Shown one piece after another: positions 42,802-51,371 of a stretch of 62,024 nucleotides of DNA (within the stretch, counting starts at the first letter, position 1; the number at the start of each line of letters is the position of its first letter). The notes below the pieces were generated by a model. It made no database searches. It saw only the letters and a list, made by a program, of their open reading frames with translations, and was not told where the DNA came from. The DNA comes from Gp6-AA40 sp035647075 (GTDB taxonomy: Bacteria; Acidobacteriota; Vicinamibacteria; Vicinamibacterales; UBA2999): positions 1 to 62,024 of the forward strand of contig DASROF010000213.1 in assembly GCA_035647075.1 (NCBI GenBank). The letters are read 5' to 3'. Both the position numbers and the translations under genes were made by a program.

Positions 42802-44347
42802 ATGAGAGAGGCGCTGTGCGCGACGTGCGGCGGTTCATGACCATCAGCCGTGCGTAGAGCAGCACTCCCATCACGCCCACGAGCGCAGGCATGAGATACA
42901 GCCCGCGCGCCTCCACGATGGACCAGTTGGCAATCGTGCGGAGCGGGTTGATCAGGTGGCGCGTCGAGTACAGGAGATTGAACCCATTCTCCTGCGCGAC
43001 GATGTAATAGAGGACGTCCGGCAGCACGAGTGACGCGGACAGGAGCACCAGGATCGCAACGCGGATGTAGAAGGCAGAGATGCGCGGCCGCACCAGCCGC
43101 AGCAGCACCGCCGGAGCGCCGGTGAATAAGCAGATATAGCCGCACGCTGCGACCACCCACCCCACTTCCCGCGTGCTCACCAGTCGGACCGCCACGATCA
43201 GCAGCACCATCTGAAAAAGCACGTAAGCTGCACCGCGTCCTCCGCCGGGCCAGAGGATCGTCCACAGCGGACTCCATCGCGACGCCGTCTGGATGTGGCG
43301 CAGCACCCGTCGCGAGACGGGGAAATCCTCGGTCACCGTGAACGCGGCGACGATCGACAGGTGCAGCAGGCCGAACACGGCCATTGGCTCCACCGCGCCC
43401 GGGAGCGATGAAAAATGCGCGACCGCGGTGAACCCGCCGATGATCGCGAGGAACTGCACGAAGAAGCCGATTCGCAGTGCCGTGGACTTGTTCTCGACCG
43501 GCGAGGAGAGCCTGTTCTCCGCGAGCAGCATCAGATTCACGAGGCTCAGCGCGCCGAGCGTTACGCCGATCGCAAGGGCCCACCATCCATCCGCGCGGAA
43601 CGGTATCCCGATGCTGACGACACCGCCACGCGCGAGCCCGAACATCAGTCTGTTAATGATGGTGCCGCCGCCAAACAACAGGAGGAGCACCAACACACCG
43701 CCGGCGAGCAGCGCACCGGACATGCCGCGCGTCTTCGCGAGCGACGACACCAGCAGTGCCGCCGCGCAGACCCACAACGAGACGAGAAACACCATCGCCA
43801 GCGACACGACGATGGTGACGAAGTCGATGCCGCCAAGCAGAAAGCTCGTGGCGACGAACGGCGCCATCCCGGCGAACAGCGTGGCGAGCTTGACCGCCTG
43901 CGCGAGCAGCTTGCCGACGATCACCTTGCGTGCGGTGAGCGTCGTCACGGTGATCAGATCCATCGTCTGCTCGAGCCGTTCGCTGCGAAGCGCGCTGAAC
44001 GCGCCGAACGGGACGATGCCGATGCCGAGGAGCGCCAGACACGCGGTCAGGGCGGTAAACACGCCCTGCCCGGTCGTCCCGCTGCCACTGGAGGCGTTCG
44101 CTGCGCCGAAGAAGGCCACCAGCAGCCCGATGACGAGGCTGACCATGAAGGAGTAGTTGAACTCGCGTCCGCACACGATCTGGCGGACTTCCTTCACCAC
44201 GATCGGGCTCAGACGATCGCTGAGATCGTCGAACCGCCGGAGCAGCGTGGCGACGCGGGACGTAGCCTCCGGTGCGGGGTCCGGCTGAAGCCGGACACTG
44301 CGAGAGCCGGCCGGCTCCTCGATGCTGATCGTGTCACCGTACTCCAC
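42800..44347 (-). CDS. ABC transporter permease (ABC-2 type)
   Basis: 515 residues with about 10-12 membrane helices. The N-terminal cytoplasmic part (LSPIVVKEVRQIVCGREFNY) is typical of ABC-2 permeases of the MoxR-linked or gliding/NosY-like group, followed by FNYSFMVSLVIGLLVAFFG and so on. Residues 15-24 (SRSVRLQPDP) are the translation of a palindromic repeat (44279-44303). Its partner ATPase gene ends 9 bases upstream. The exported substrate is unknown. Confidence 0.85.
   Translation of the reverse strand: MEYGDTISIEEPAGSRSVRLQPDPAPEATSRVATLLRRFDDLSDRLSPIVVKEVRQIVCGREFNYSFMVSLVIGLLVAFFGAANASSGSGTTGQGVFTALTACLALLGIGIVPFGAFSALRSERLEQTMDLITVTTLTARKVIVGKLLAQAVKLATLFAGMAPFVATSFLLGGIDFVTIVVSLAMVFLVSLWVCAAALLVSSLAKTRGMSGALLAGGVLVLLLLFGGGTIINRLMFGLARGGVVSIGIPFRADGWWALAIGVTLGALSLVNLMLLAENRLSSPVENKSTALRIGFFVQFLAIIGGFTAVAHFSSLPGAVEPMAVFGLLHLSIVAAFTVTEDFPVSRRVLRHIQTASRWSPLWTILWPGGGRGAAYVLFQMVLLIVAVRLVSTREVGWVVAACGYICLFTGAPAVLLRLVRPRISAFYIRVAILVLLSASLVLPDVLYYIVAQENGFNLLYSTRHLINPLRTIANWSIVEARGLYLMPALVGVMGVLLYARLMVMNRRTSRTAPLS
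44279..44303. repeat. Tailed palindrome in the permease N-terminus
   Basis: GTCCGGCTGAAGCCGGAC perfect stem (44279-44296) with tail ACTGCGA. Read in frame as SVRLQPD near residue 20 of the permease. Confidence 0.88.
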
Positions 44348-44356
44348 AGAACTCCC

Positions 44357-45346
44357 CTACTGGACGCGACCTTTGGTGATCTCGATAAACACGTCTTCAA
44401 GTCCGGCGCTGTGCGCGCTGAACTCGAGGATCGGAAAACCGGCGGCGATGAGCCGGGCCATCAACTGGACCTGTGCCTGATCGTCACCGTCCAATTCGAA
44501 CCGAAGGGTCCGGCTCATGCCGGACACGACGTCTCCCGCGGGGCTCACGCCGGACGCTACGTCCCCGGCCTCGTGCACGCCGACCACGCCGGGCTGCTCC
44601 AGAAGAAAGCGCTCGAGCCGCGGGTCCGGCGTGGCGAGCCGCACCGAGAGCATCCGTCGTTGACGCAGTCCGTCCACGATGTCGCGGACCGTTCCGCTCG
44701 CCAGGATCTTCCCCTTCTCGATCACGGTAACCGTGTCGCACATTTCGGTGAGCTCGGTGAGGATGTGCGAGCTGAGAAGGATCGTCTTGCCGTCGGCGGC
44801 AAGCTCGCGGATGAGCGTGCGGAACTCGATGCGCGCGCGGGGGTCGAGGTTGGCGGCAGGCTCGTCGAGAATGAGCAGCTGCGGGCCGTGAATGAGCGCG
44901 CGCCCGAGCGCAACCCGCTGCTTCATCCCTTTCGACAACCCTTCCACCTGACGCTCGCGGAGATCGCCGAGCACCATGAACTCCACGATCGTGTCCACGG
45001 CTTGTCGTCTCGCGGCGCCATGCAATCCGCCGGCGCGCGCGAAGAAGTCGAGGTACTCGAACACCGTCGTGTTGGCGTAGACGCCGGCATAGTCCGGCAT
45101 GAATCCGGTCACGCGCCGGACCTTGTCGGGCTGTTCCACCACCGAGTAGCCGGCGATGCGCGCGTCGCCGCCTTGTGGCACGTCGAGCGTCGCCAGGATT
45201 CTCATCGTCGTCGTCTTGCCGGCACCGTTCGGCCCGATGAAGCCGAGCACCTGGCCGCGACCGACGCTGAACGTCACGTCATCCACAGCGTGGACGTCGT
45301 TGAAGTGACGGACGAGGCCTTCGACCTGGAGGACCGCTTCGCTCAT
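44357..45346 (-). CDS. ABC transporter ATP-binding protein
   Basis: 329 residues. Walker A GPNGAGKTTT (about 38-47), signature LSKGMKQRV (an LSxGM variant), Walker B LLILDEPAANLDP, switch His in LLSSHI. The C-terminal extension common to this ABC-2 class (about 225-329) contains two repeat-derived stretches, VASGVSPAG and VVSGMSRTL, encoded by palindromes at 44508-44562. Start overlaps the stop of the 602-residue protein (ATGA). Confidence 0.9.
   Translation of the reverse strand: MSEAVLQVEGLVRHFNDVHAVDDVTFSVGRGQVLGFIGPNGAGKTTTMRILATLDVPQGGDARIAGYSVVEQPDKVRRVTGFMPDYAGVYANTTVFEYLDFFARAGGLHGAARRQAVDTIVEFMVLGDLRERQVEGLSKGMKQRVALGRALIHGPQLLILDEPAANLDPRARIEFRTLIRELAADGKTILLSSHILTELTEMCDTVTVIEKGKILASGTVRDIVDGLRQRRMLSVRLATPDPRLERFLLEQPGVVGVHEAGDVASGVSPAGDVVSGMSRTLRFELDGDDQAQVQLMARLIAAGFPILEFSAHSAGLEDVFIEITKGRVQ
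44508..44562. repeat. Two tailed palindromes in the ABC ATPase C-terminal region
   Basis: GTCCGGCTCATGCCGGACAC (44508-44527) with tail GAC, and a degraded GCGGGGCTCACGCCGGACGC with tail TACG (44538-44562). Both are read in frame in a linker of the ATPase. Confidence 0.85.
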
Positions 45347-47151
45347 GGCTGCGCGCCGACAGCGTAGTGTCCGCCTTCAGGCGGACCAAGGCGCCCGAGG
45401 ACGAGATGGAAGCTGGAACGCTCGTCCATATCGCGGACACCGCCGTCATAGAAGGGAGAGCGTTCGAGGACAGCGAGATAGGCTCCGTCAGGAGGGTTCG
45501 TCACCAGGCTGTCGAAACGGGACAGCGCCGCGTCGCCGGATCCGAGCAGCTCCCGCCCGGACGTCGCGGTCTGACGAAGCATCGCCGAGGCACCCACGCG
45601 CAGTGGTTCGCCGAGCGAATAGAAACGCGCTCCATCGCGGAACCGCAGCTTCGTGACGGTGGCTCCGAGACCGTTCGAGACACGAATCTGGTCGCCCTCG
45701 CGGCTGAACACCATGCGTTCGCGCGCCGCGCGATAACCGAGCGTTTCGAAGTTGGTTGGGGTCCGTGCCTGCAGGAATCCATCGGAGTACTGCTGAAGCT
45801 CGGACAAGTCGAGTGTTCCCCCGGTCAGCGGCGCAGAGTCCAGCGGCGTGGGGAACACCGCGATGTCGCGTGCGAAGCGGAGGCCGCCCGAGGGCGCTCC
45901 GCCGGCGGCGTAGAGCGATACCGCCGCGCGCGTGGCCGCCTGGCCGGACGCCTGATCGAGCATCGTGAAGCTGACGACCCGTCCGCGGACGCCGAACCCT
46001 TCGACCACCACGACGTAACCGGCCAGTACGGCGATGAACAACAGTGCGATCAACGGCGTGGTCAGAACGATGAGCGTCTGCTGCCTTCGTCGTCTCAAGA
46101 CAATGTGATTGACCGGACCGATCAGCACGGCAAACAGCGTGAGGATCGTGATGTAGGTCCGGGCGGGGACCGCGTTGACGCCAGGAATCGGCAGCCGGAA
46201 CCCGCGGGTGCTCGTCGTCGAAGAGATCGGCTCGAGCGGCAGCTGCCACGACGATTTCAGCGGCGCGGTGTCGATCTTGATCAGCGTGTTGTCGAAGCCG
46301 GCGCTCTGGATCGTGTCCATGGTCAGCAGATGCACTTTGCCGAAGAAGTGATCTGCGACATTGCCCGTAACAATCGGACGATGCTGGGGGTCAGGGAATA
46401 ACGTGTCGAGGCCGGCGTCGACCAGGGCCAGGATGCCTCCGCACGCGTTCCACGTGAGGAGCGCCTGTCGCTGCGCCGCATCCATGGCCTCCCACTCACG
46501 TGCGCCAACGACGACGGCGTCGACGGACGTGTAGCCGAGCCACGATGTCGGAAGTCGTGCCGGCTCGAGGATCAGGTCCAGGGGAGGGCCCGCTGGTGCC
46601 GATGTGGCGGGCGGCCCGCCGGCGACCACCCCACCCGCCGCAAAACCGATCAACCGAGTTGGCCCCGTGGCAGGGCGGAGCCAGCCGGGCGCGACGCCGG
46701 CATAGGTCCCGTTTGGTGCGGCCACGATCAGGGCCGACACTCCGCTCGTGCGAAATGCGGAGATGAAACCGGTCTGTATCGTGCGGTCGTCCTCGCGGAT
46801 GACGAACGACACGTTGTCGGTGTCGCCGCCGACCGGGACCGGCATCGTGAAGCGCACCCGATCGCGCGCGCGAAGCTGGAGGCGCTGCCTGACGCTGGTA
46901 CGGCTGGAACGGTAGCCGCGCGATCTGGAACCACGCGAACCAGTACCGACGATTTCGATCGTGCGGTCCCCGCCGAGATTGGTGATGTCCCATCGAAGCG
47001 GCAGGTAGCCCGGCGCCGCCGACGGAACCCATTCAGCGTCCACCGTGATCCGCAGCGAATTTTGTTCGATGGTTTTGTACTCGCCCGCCGCATCGGCGCG
47101 CACTGCGGCGGCAACCAGCACGAGCGCCGTCGCGCAGGCGATGAAACGCAT
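45343..47151 (-). CDS. Large secreted/membrane protein of the MoxR-ABC operon
   Basis: 602 residues from ATG 47151 (MRFIACATALVLVAAAVRADA, a signal peptide); the 14 codons upstream of it are repeat sequence. Beta-rich exterior (about 20-310), then two to three membrane helices (TYITILTLFAVLIGPVNHI and TTPLIALLFIAVLAGYVVVV) and a C-terminal soluble part. Resembles the poorly characterised membrane partners of MoxR/ABC clusters. The last 13 residues (RLGPPEGGHY, then AVGAQP) come from a palindrome at 45364-45386. Overlaps the ATPase start by 4 bases. Confidence 0.78.
   Translation of the reverse strand: MRFIACATALVLVAAAVRADAAGEYKTIEQNSLRITVDAEWVPSAAPGYLPLRWDITNLGGDRTIEIVGTGSRGSRSRGYRSSRTSVRQRLQLRARDRVRFTMPVPVGGDTDNVSFVIREDDRTIQTGFISAFRTSGVSALIVAAPNGTYAGVAPGWLRPATGPTRLIGFAAGGVVAGGPPATSAPAGPPLDLILEPARLPTSWLGYTSVDAVVVGAREWEAMDAAQRQALLTWNACGGILALVDAGLDTLFPDPQHRPIVTGNVADHFFGKVHLLTMDTIQSAGFDNTLIKIDTAPLKSSWQLPLEPISSTTSTRGFRLPIPGVNAVPARTYITILTLFAVLIGPVNHIVLRRRRQQTLIVLTTPLIALLFIAVLAGYVVVVEGFGVRGRVVSFTMLDQASGQAATRAAVSLYAAGGAPSGGLRFARDIAVFPTPLDSAPLTGGTLDLSELQQYSDGFLQARTPTNFETLGYRAARERMVFSREGDQIRVSNGLGATVTKLRFRDGARFYSLGEPLRVGASAMLRQTATSGRELLGSGDAALSRFDSLVTNPPDGAYLAVLERSPFYDGGVRDMDERSSFHLVLGRLGPPEGGHYAVGAQP
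45364..45386. repeat. Tailed palindrome at the 3' end of the 602-residue protein gene
   Basis: GTAGTGTCCGCCTTCAGGCG then GAC: perfect GTCCGCCT / AGGCGGAC stem. Encodes GPPEGGHYAV on the minus strand. Confidence 0.88.
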
Positions 47152-47159
47152 GCGATATG

Positions 47160-47182
47160 GTCCGGCTAAAGCCGGACACCAC
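47160..47182. repeat. Tailed palindrome between moxR and the 602-residue protein gene
   Basis: GTCCGGCTAAAGCCGGAC perfect stem with tail ACCAC, immediately upstream of the start of the 602-residue protein, where it would form a hairpin just before the ribosome site. Confidence 0.85.
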
Positions 47183-47189
47183 GAATCGC

Positions 47190-48227
47190 TCACCTCCGCG
47201 CCTCGAGCGTCTGCGGCAGACCGCGCTCGACGGCCGGGACGGCTTCAATCAGCGCCGCGAGCAGCCGACGGCCGGTCCATCCTTCGAGCCGTGCGGAGTA
47301 GTCGAGCACCAGTCGATGCGACAGCGCCGCGGGCGCGACGCGACGGATCTCGTCGAATCCGACGTTTGGCTTGCCTCGCATGAGCGCGAGCCCGCGGGCG
47401 GCAGCGCCGATGGCAATCGCGCCGCGCGGCGAGCTGCCGTACTTGACGAACTGGCGTACCTGCGGCGGCGCGTCGCTCGATTCGGGATGCGTGGCGGCCA
47501 CGAGGCGCGACGTGTAGTTCGCAACCGCGCGCGGCATATGCACCGCATCCACCGCGTCGAACAGCCGCTGGAGGCCGGCAGCGTCGAGGACCGGGGTCAG
47601 CACCGGCGGCTCGCCGTGAACGCGAGTCGTGAGAATCTCCTCGAGGACGGCGCGATCGACCCCCGCGACATCCACCTTGAACATGAATCGATCGAGCTGC
47701 GCTTCGGGCAGCGGGTAGGTGCCTTCGAGCTCAATCGGATTCTGCGTGGCGAGCACGAAGAACGGCAACGGCAACGGGCGCGTCTCTCCGAAGATTGTGA
47801 CGCGGCGCTCCTGCATCGCCTCGAGCAGCGCCGCCTGCGTCTTGGGCGATGCACGGTTGATCTCGTCAGCAAGCAGCAGGTTAGTGAAGACCGGGCCAGC
47901 GTGGAACGCAAACTCCTTGCGGCCATCAACGTCCTGAAGAATGTGGCTGCCCGTAATGTCCGTCGGCAGCAGGTCCGGCGTGAACTGGATGCGCCGGAAG
48001 TCGATCGACAACAGCCGCGAGAGCGCCTTCACGAGCTCGGTCTTGCCGAGGCCGGGCAGGCCTTCGAGCAGGACGTGGCCGCGTCCGAGAAGCGCCGCGA
48101 CGACCTCGTCGATCGTGTCCTCTTTGCCGAGGATGACGCGGCGCAGCGCGTCGACGACCCGCGCAATTGATGTCTGTGCGGTCCCGACGGCATCCGGATC
48201 GAGCAAGGGTCTGGTATCCGTGATCAT
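47190..48227 (-). CDS. moxR: MoxR-type AAA+ ATPase
   Basis: 345 residues from ATG 48227. Walker A GLPGLGKTE (about 56-64), DLLPTDITGSHI, LLADEINRASPKTQ (Walker B), sensor 1 ATQNPIELEGTYPLPEAQLDRFMF, and the lid domain SPRGAIAIGAAARG. MoxR ATPases remodel or mature VWA-domain partners, here presumably the BatA-like and double-VWA proteins downstream. Starts 9 bases after the stop of the upstream gene. Confidence 0.92.
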   Translation of the reverse strand: MITDTRPLLDPDAVGTAQTSIARVVDALRRVILGKEDTIDEVVAALLGRGHVLLEGLPGLGKTELVKALSRLLSIDFRRIQFTPDLLPTDITGSHILQDVDGRKEFAFHAGPVFTNLLLADEINRASPKTQAALLEAMQERRVTIFGETRPLPLPFFVLATQNPIELEGTYPLPEAQLDRFMFKVDVAGVDRAVLEEILTTRVHGEPPVLTPVLDAAGLQRLFDAVDAVHMPRAVANYTSRLVAATHPESSDAPPQVRQFVKYGSSPRGAIAIGAAARGLALMRGKPNVGFDEIRRVAPAALSHRLVLDYSARLEGWTGRRLLAALIEAVPAVERGLPQTLEARR

Positions 48228-48235
48228 GAGTGTGC

Positions 48236-49612
48236 TCAGGGCTTGAAGTACTTCTTGACCGCGCTCTGATGGCGCGGTGCCAGCGTTCGGCGCCACGCCG
48301 CCTGTCCTGCATCTTCTGCGTACGCTCGCGCAGCCGCACGGCCGCTTGCCTCGGGCGCGACGATGGGCGCGCCGGGCATGTTGACGACGGGAGCCCAGTC
48401 GTCGGGGCTGCGGACGTAGCCGGGCGGGAGCGCCTGCGCCTTGAAGCGTTCGGCCGGCAGCGACTCCTGTCCATACGTCAGCTTCGCGTCCGCGCGTCCG
48501 CGCGTGATCCCGCCGCGTCCCGGAGTGTTTCCTGCCCCAGCGCCATCGCCCTCGCCGGCCGCGGCAAACTCGGATGGATCGAAACGGGAGGCCCGGCCGC
48601 CGAAGCCTTGCACGTCGCCCAGACGGCCCTGGGCGTCGCCAAGATACTGGCCAAGCGCGGCGGCAAGCTTTCCCAGAGAGGCAGCGTCGCCCGGCAGCTT
48701 GCCGGCGGCGAGCATCTTCTGAATGTCCAGTGGCGCGCCGGCGAGCGCCCCGCTGCGCGCGAGCGCCTCGAGCGCTTTCGATAATTCGGCCTTTGCCGAT
48801 GCGGCATCAGGGTTGCCGGCAGACCCTCCCGCTGCGGAGTAACGCGCAAGCGCTTCCTGCGCCCACGACGCCGCATCACGCTTCGCCGCTGCATTCGCGG
48901 CCATCTTCTCTTTCACCGCATCCGCCGCTTCCCACGCCGACGCATCCATCCGCTCCTGGGCCGCTTTCCTGACACGCTCGATCTCCTGCTGGAGCTGTTT
49001 CTCCTCCTCTGGCGTTACGAGATCGTGTGATTGCAGTTCCTTGAGCGTCGCGGAGAGTCCGGACACCACATCGTCAGCGATCGGCAAGGGACCAGCGGTC
49101 GGTGTCCGTTGCGGCAGGAGCACCGCGATGACGAGAAACGCCAGAGCTGGCACGACGATGGTGAACCGCCGCCACGGACGGAACCGCGGCAGGGCCGCGT
49201 GCGCCGCGCGACTGATCTGGGACGCATGACTCCATGCCTGGTCGTGGCGTTCGGCGAGGGTGAGCACGGCGCCATCGCCTCCGGTCAGCGCGTCGACAAG
49301 CGCCAAAACTTCTTCCGGCCTGTATGCGCGGCGAATTGATAGGACCGCCGCGGGCAGGATCGCGAGCGCGGGCGCGGCGAGCAGCCAAAAGAGATAGGGG
49401 TCGGCGGCCGGCACGAAGAGCCGGCAAACGAGAGCCGCGCAGCCGGCGGCGAGCAGTGCTCCGGCCGCCCACTGAGGAAAGGCATCGAGGAACAGGCCAA
49501 TCCGCAGACGCCGAGAAAACCGCCGGACTATCGGGATCAGCGACGCGGGGACACGGTCCGCGGGCACGGTTGAATCATCGGCGAGTCTGACTGAATTGTC
49601 ACCGAGCATCAA
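48236..49612 (-). CDS. Membrane protein with long helical domain, first gene of the MoxR operon
   Basis: 458 residues. Three hydrophobic segments (about 45-62, 72-92, 150-168), then a long Ala/Glu/Lys-rich helical stretch (about 180-320; QQEIERVRKAAQERMDASAW) likely coiled coil, then a Gly/Pro-rich disordered part (GEGDGAGAGNTPGRGG) and a conserved-looking C-terminus (SAVKKYFKP). This layout is seen in DUF4175-like proteins of MoxR clusters, but assignment is tentative. Upstream region 49613-49659 should hold the operon promoter; none is clear. Confidence 0.72.
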   Translation of the reverse strand: MMLGDNSVRLADDSTVPADRVPASLIPIVRRFSRRLRIGLFLDAFPQWAAGALLAAGCAALVCRLFVPAADPYLFWLLAAPALAILPAAVLSIRRAYRPEEVLALVDALTGGDGAVLTLAERHDQAWSHASQISRAAHAALPRFRPWRRFTIVVPALAFLVIAVLLPQRTPTAGPLPIADDVVSGLSATLKELQSHDLVTPEEEKQLQQEIERVRKAAQERMDASAWEAADAVKEKMAANAAAKRDAASWAQEALARYSAAGGSAGNPDAASAKAELSKALEALARSGALAGAPLDIQKMLAAGKLPGDAASLGKLAAALGQYLGDAQGRLGDVQGFGGRASRFDPSEFAAAGEGDGAGAGNTPGRGGITRGRADAKLTYGQESLPAERFKAQALPPGYVRSPDDWAPVVNMPGAPIVAPEASGRAAARAYAEDAGQAAWRRTLAPRHQSAVKKYFKP

Positions 49613-49659
49613 CTGCGATTAGACGAACAATTCATCTCGTTTGGTCTTTGACCTGGCTC

Positions 49660-49681
49660 GTAGTGTCGGCTTTAGCCGGAC
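49660..49681. repeat. Tailed palindrome upstream of the peroxidase gene
   Basis: GTAGTGTCGGCTTTAGCCGG then AC. One base shorter than the full stem (GTCGGCT vs GTCCGGCT). Lies in the divergent gap between the MoxR operon and the peroxidase gene. Confidence 0.8.
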
Positions 49682-49751
49682 CGAATTACGTTGGCCATCC
49701 GGTCCCGTACCGCGAAGCGTCCTGGGACCGGTGAGTTACAGTTCAGCCTCC

Positions 49752-51371
49752 ATGAGCTTCGCGATTAAGTTCGCCTGTGCACTTGTCGCGCTCGGCGTGA
49801 TCACCTCGGCGCAGAGCCCGATCGCGCCTCGTCGTCTGCGCCTGCCCGCGACGTCGTACCGCTATGTCGACGAGAAGATGCCCCGCTCTTTTCAGACATG
49901 GCCGGGTGACAACACACCAGCGGACAACCAGCTCACGGACGCCGGCGCCGCACTCGGCCGCGTGCTCTTCTACGACACCCAGCTCTCCGGAAACAACACG
50001 AGGGCCTGCGCATCCTGCCATTTGCAGCAGCACGCCTTTGCCGATCCACACCGCGTCAGCAGCGGCTTCGACGGACGGTTGACCGACCGCCACGCGATGA
50101 ACCTGACGAACCTGCGCTTCCACGCGCCGGCGCGGTTCTTCTGGGATGAACGGAGCGGCAATCTCGAGCAGATGGTTCTGCTACCAGTGAGCAGCGAAAT
50201 CGAGATGGGCCAGAACGTGCGACTGCTGCCGGGCAAGCTCGCGGCGGTTGCCTATTATCCGGAGCTGTTCCGCAGCGCCTTCGGCGATCCCCAGGTCACC
50301 GAAGCGAGAATCAGCAGGGCGCTCGCACAGTTCCTGCGCTCGCTGACGTCGTACCGATCCCGTTACGACGAGGGCCTTGCGCAGGCGGGATCTGCGCATC
50401 AGGACTTCGCGACGTTCACGCGTCAGGAAAATCGCGGGAAAGCGCTCTTCGTACGCCACTGTGCGACGTGCCATCTGCCCGCTGATGATGACTGGCAGTT
50501 TTCGCTCCTGTCTCCCGCCAACAACGGTGTGGAGTCGGACCCCATCGCCGGAGACGGCGGCGTCGGTGACATCACGCTGAACGCACTCGATCTCGGACGA
50601 TTCAAGTCGCCGACGCTGCGCAATGTGGAGGTGGCCGGGCCGTACATGCACGACGGCAGCCTGGCCACGCTCGATGCGGTGATCGACCACTACAGCCGGA
50701 ACTTCCGGATCCATCCGAACCTTGATTTCCGCATGGCGCCGCTGCATTTCACCGATTCGGAAAAGCTGGCGCTCGTCGCGTTCTTGAAGACACTCACGGA
50801 CCATCGCTTCCTCACCGATGCCAGATTCTCGGATCCATTCGAGCCGCGGCTCGAACCGATGGATCACGCCACACCGGCGTCCACGCCTCCCGCCGTCGCC
50901 GGCAGTCCACTCCGGCGCAGTGACCTGAGCGCCACAACCATGCTCGAACGGTTGATGCGATTCGACGGCAATGGAGACGGCATGTTGAGCGACAGCGAGC
51001 TGATCGAGCGGATGCGAGAAATCGTGCCTCGGGGTGATGCCAACCGAGATGGAACGCTCGACGCCCGGGAAGGGCGCGCGCTCGCGTCCGCGTCGCCGGT
51101 GCTCGGCTCTGGTATCGGTCTTCCTCCCCAGGCGCGTCGCCTGACGATTCGGACGCGCGAACCGCTCGGCAACTCTGTTCCAGAATTGCTTGGTGACCTG
51201 AAGCTGCCACGTGGGCGTCTCGCTGCTGCGCGGGTAGAAGTCGCGCAAACGCCGCCCGGCCAGCAGACCGTCGCAGGCCCACCAGATCAATCAGTCTTGC
51301 TTCGGCGACTGGAGCACATTCTGACGGCCGACGAACTGAACGACCTCCGCGCGGCGCTCGAGCGACGGTAA
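49752..51371 (+). CDS. Dihaem cytochrome c peroxidase-type protein with C-terminal EF-hands
   Basis: 539 residues from ATG 49752; signal peptide to about residue 20. Two haem sites CASCH (Cys86) and CATCH (Cys237) in the MauG/CcpA-type arrangement, with LGRVLFYDTQLSGN before the first and PYMHDGSLATLDAVIDHY after the second. Residues about 395-445 hold two EF-hand loops, DGNGDGMLSDSE and DANRDGTLDARE, an unusual addition suggesting calcium binding. Reduces peroxide or oxidises a substrate in the periplasm. Its 3' end overlaps the convergent gene by about 80 bases. Confidence 0.88.
   Translation: MSFAIKFACALVALGVITSAQSPIAPRRLRLPATSYRYVDEKMPRSFQTWPGDNTPADNQLTDAGAALGRVLFYDTQLSGNNTRACASCHLQQHAFADPHRVSSGFDGRLTDRHAMNLTNLRFHAPARFFWDERSGNLEQMVLLPVSSEIEMGQNVRLLPGKLAAVAYYPELFRSAFGDPQVTEARISRALAQFLRSLTSYRSRYDEGLAQAGSAHQDFATFTRQENRGKALFVRHCATCHLPADDDWQFSLLSPANNGVESDPIAGDGGVGDITLNALDLGRFKSPTLRNVEVAGPYMHDGSLATLDAVIDHYSRNFRIHPNLDFRMAPLHFTDSEKLALVAFLKTLTDHRFLTDARFSDPFEPRLEPMDHATPASTPPAVAGSPLRRSDLSATTMLERLMRFDGNGDGMLSDSELIERMREIVPRGDANRDGTLDAREGRALASASPVLGSGIGLPPQARRLTIRTREPLGNSVPELLGDLKLPRGRLAAARVEVAQTPPGQQTVAGPPDQSVLLRRLEHILTADELNDLRAALERR

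Noticed and set aside
51291..51371. Last 27 codons of the minus-strand hypothetical protein as a real conserved C-terminus
   Set aside because: They are exactly antisense to conserved peroxidase coding sequence and look like run-on beyond a lost stop.
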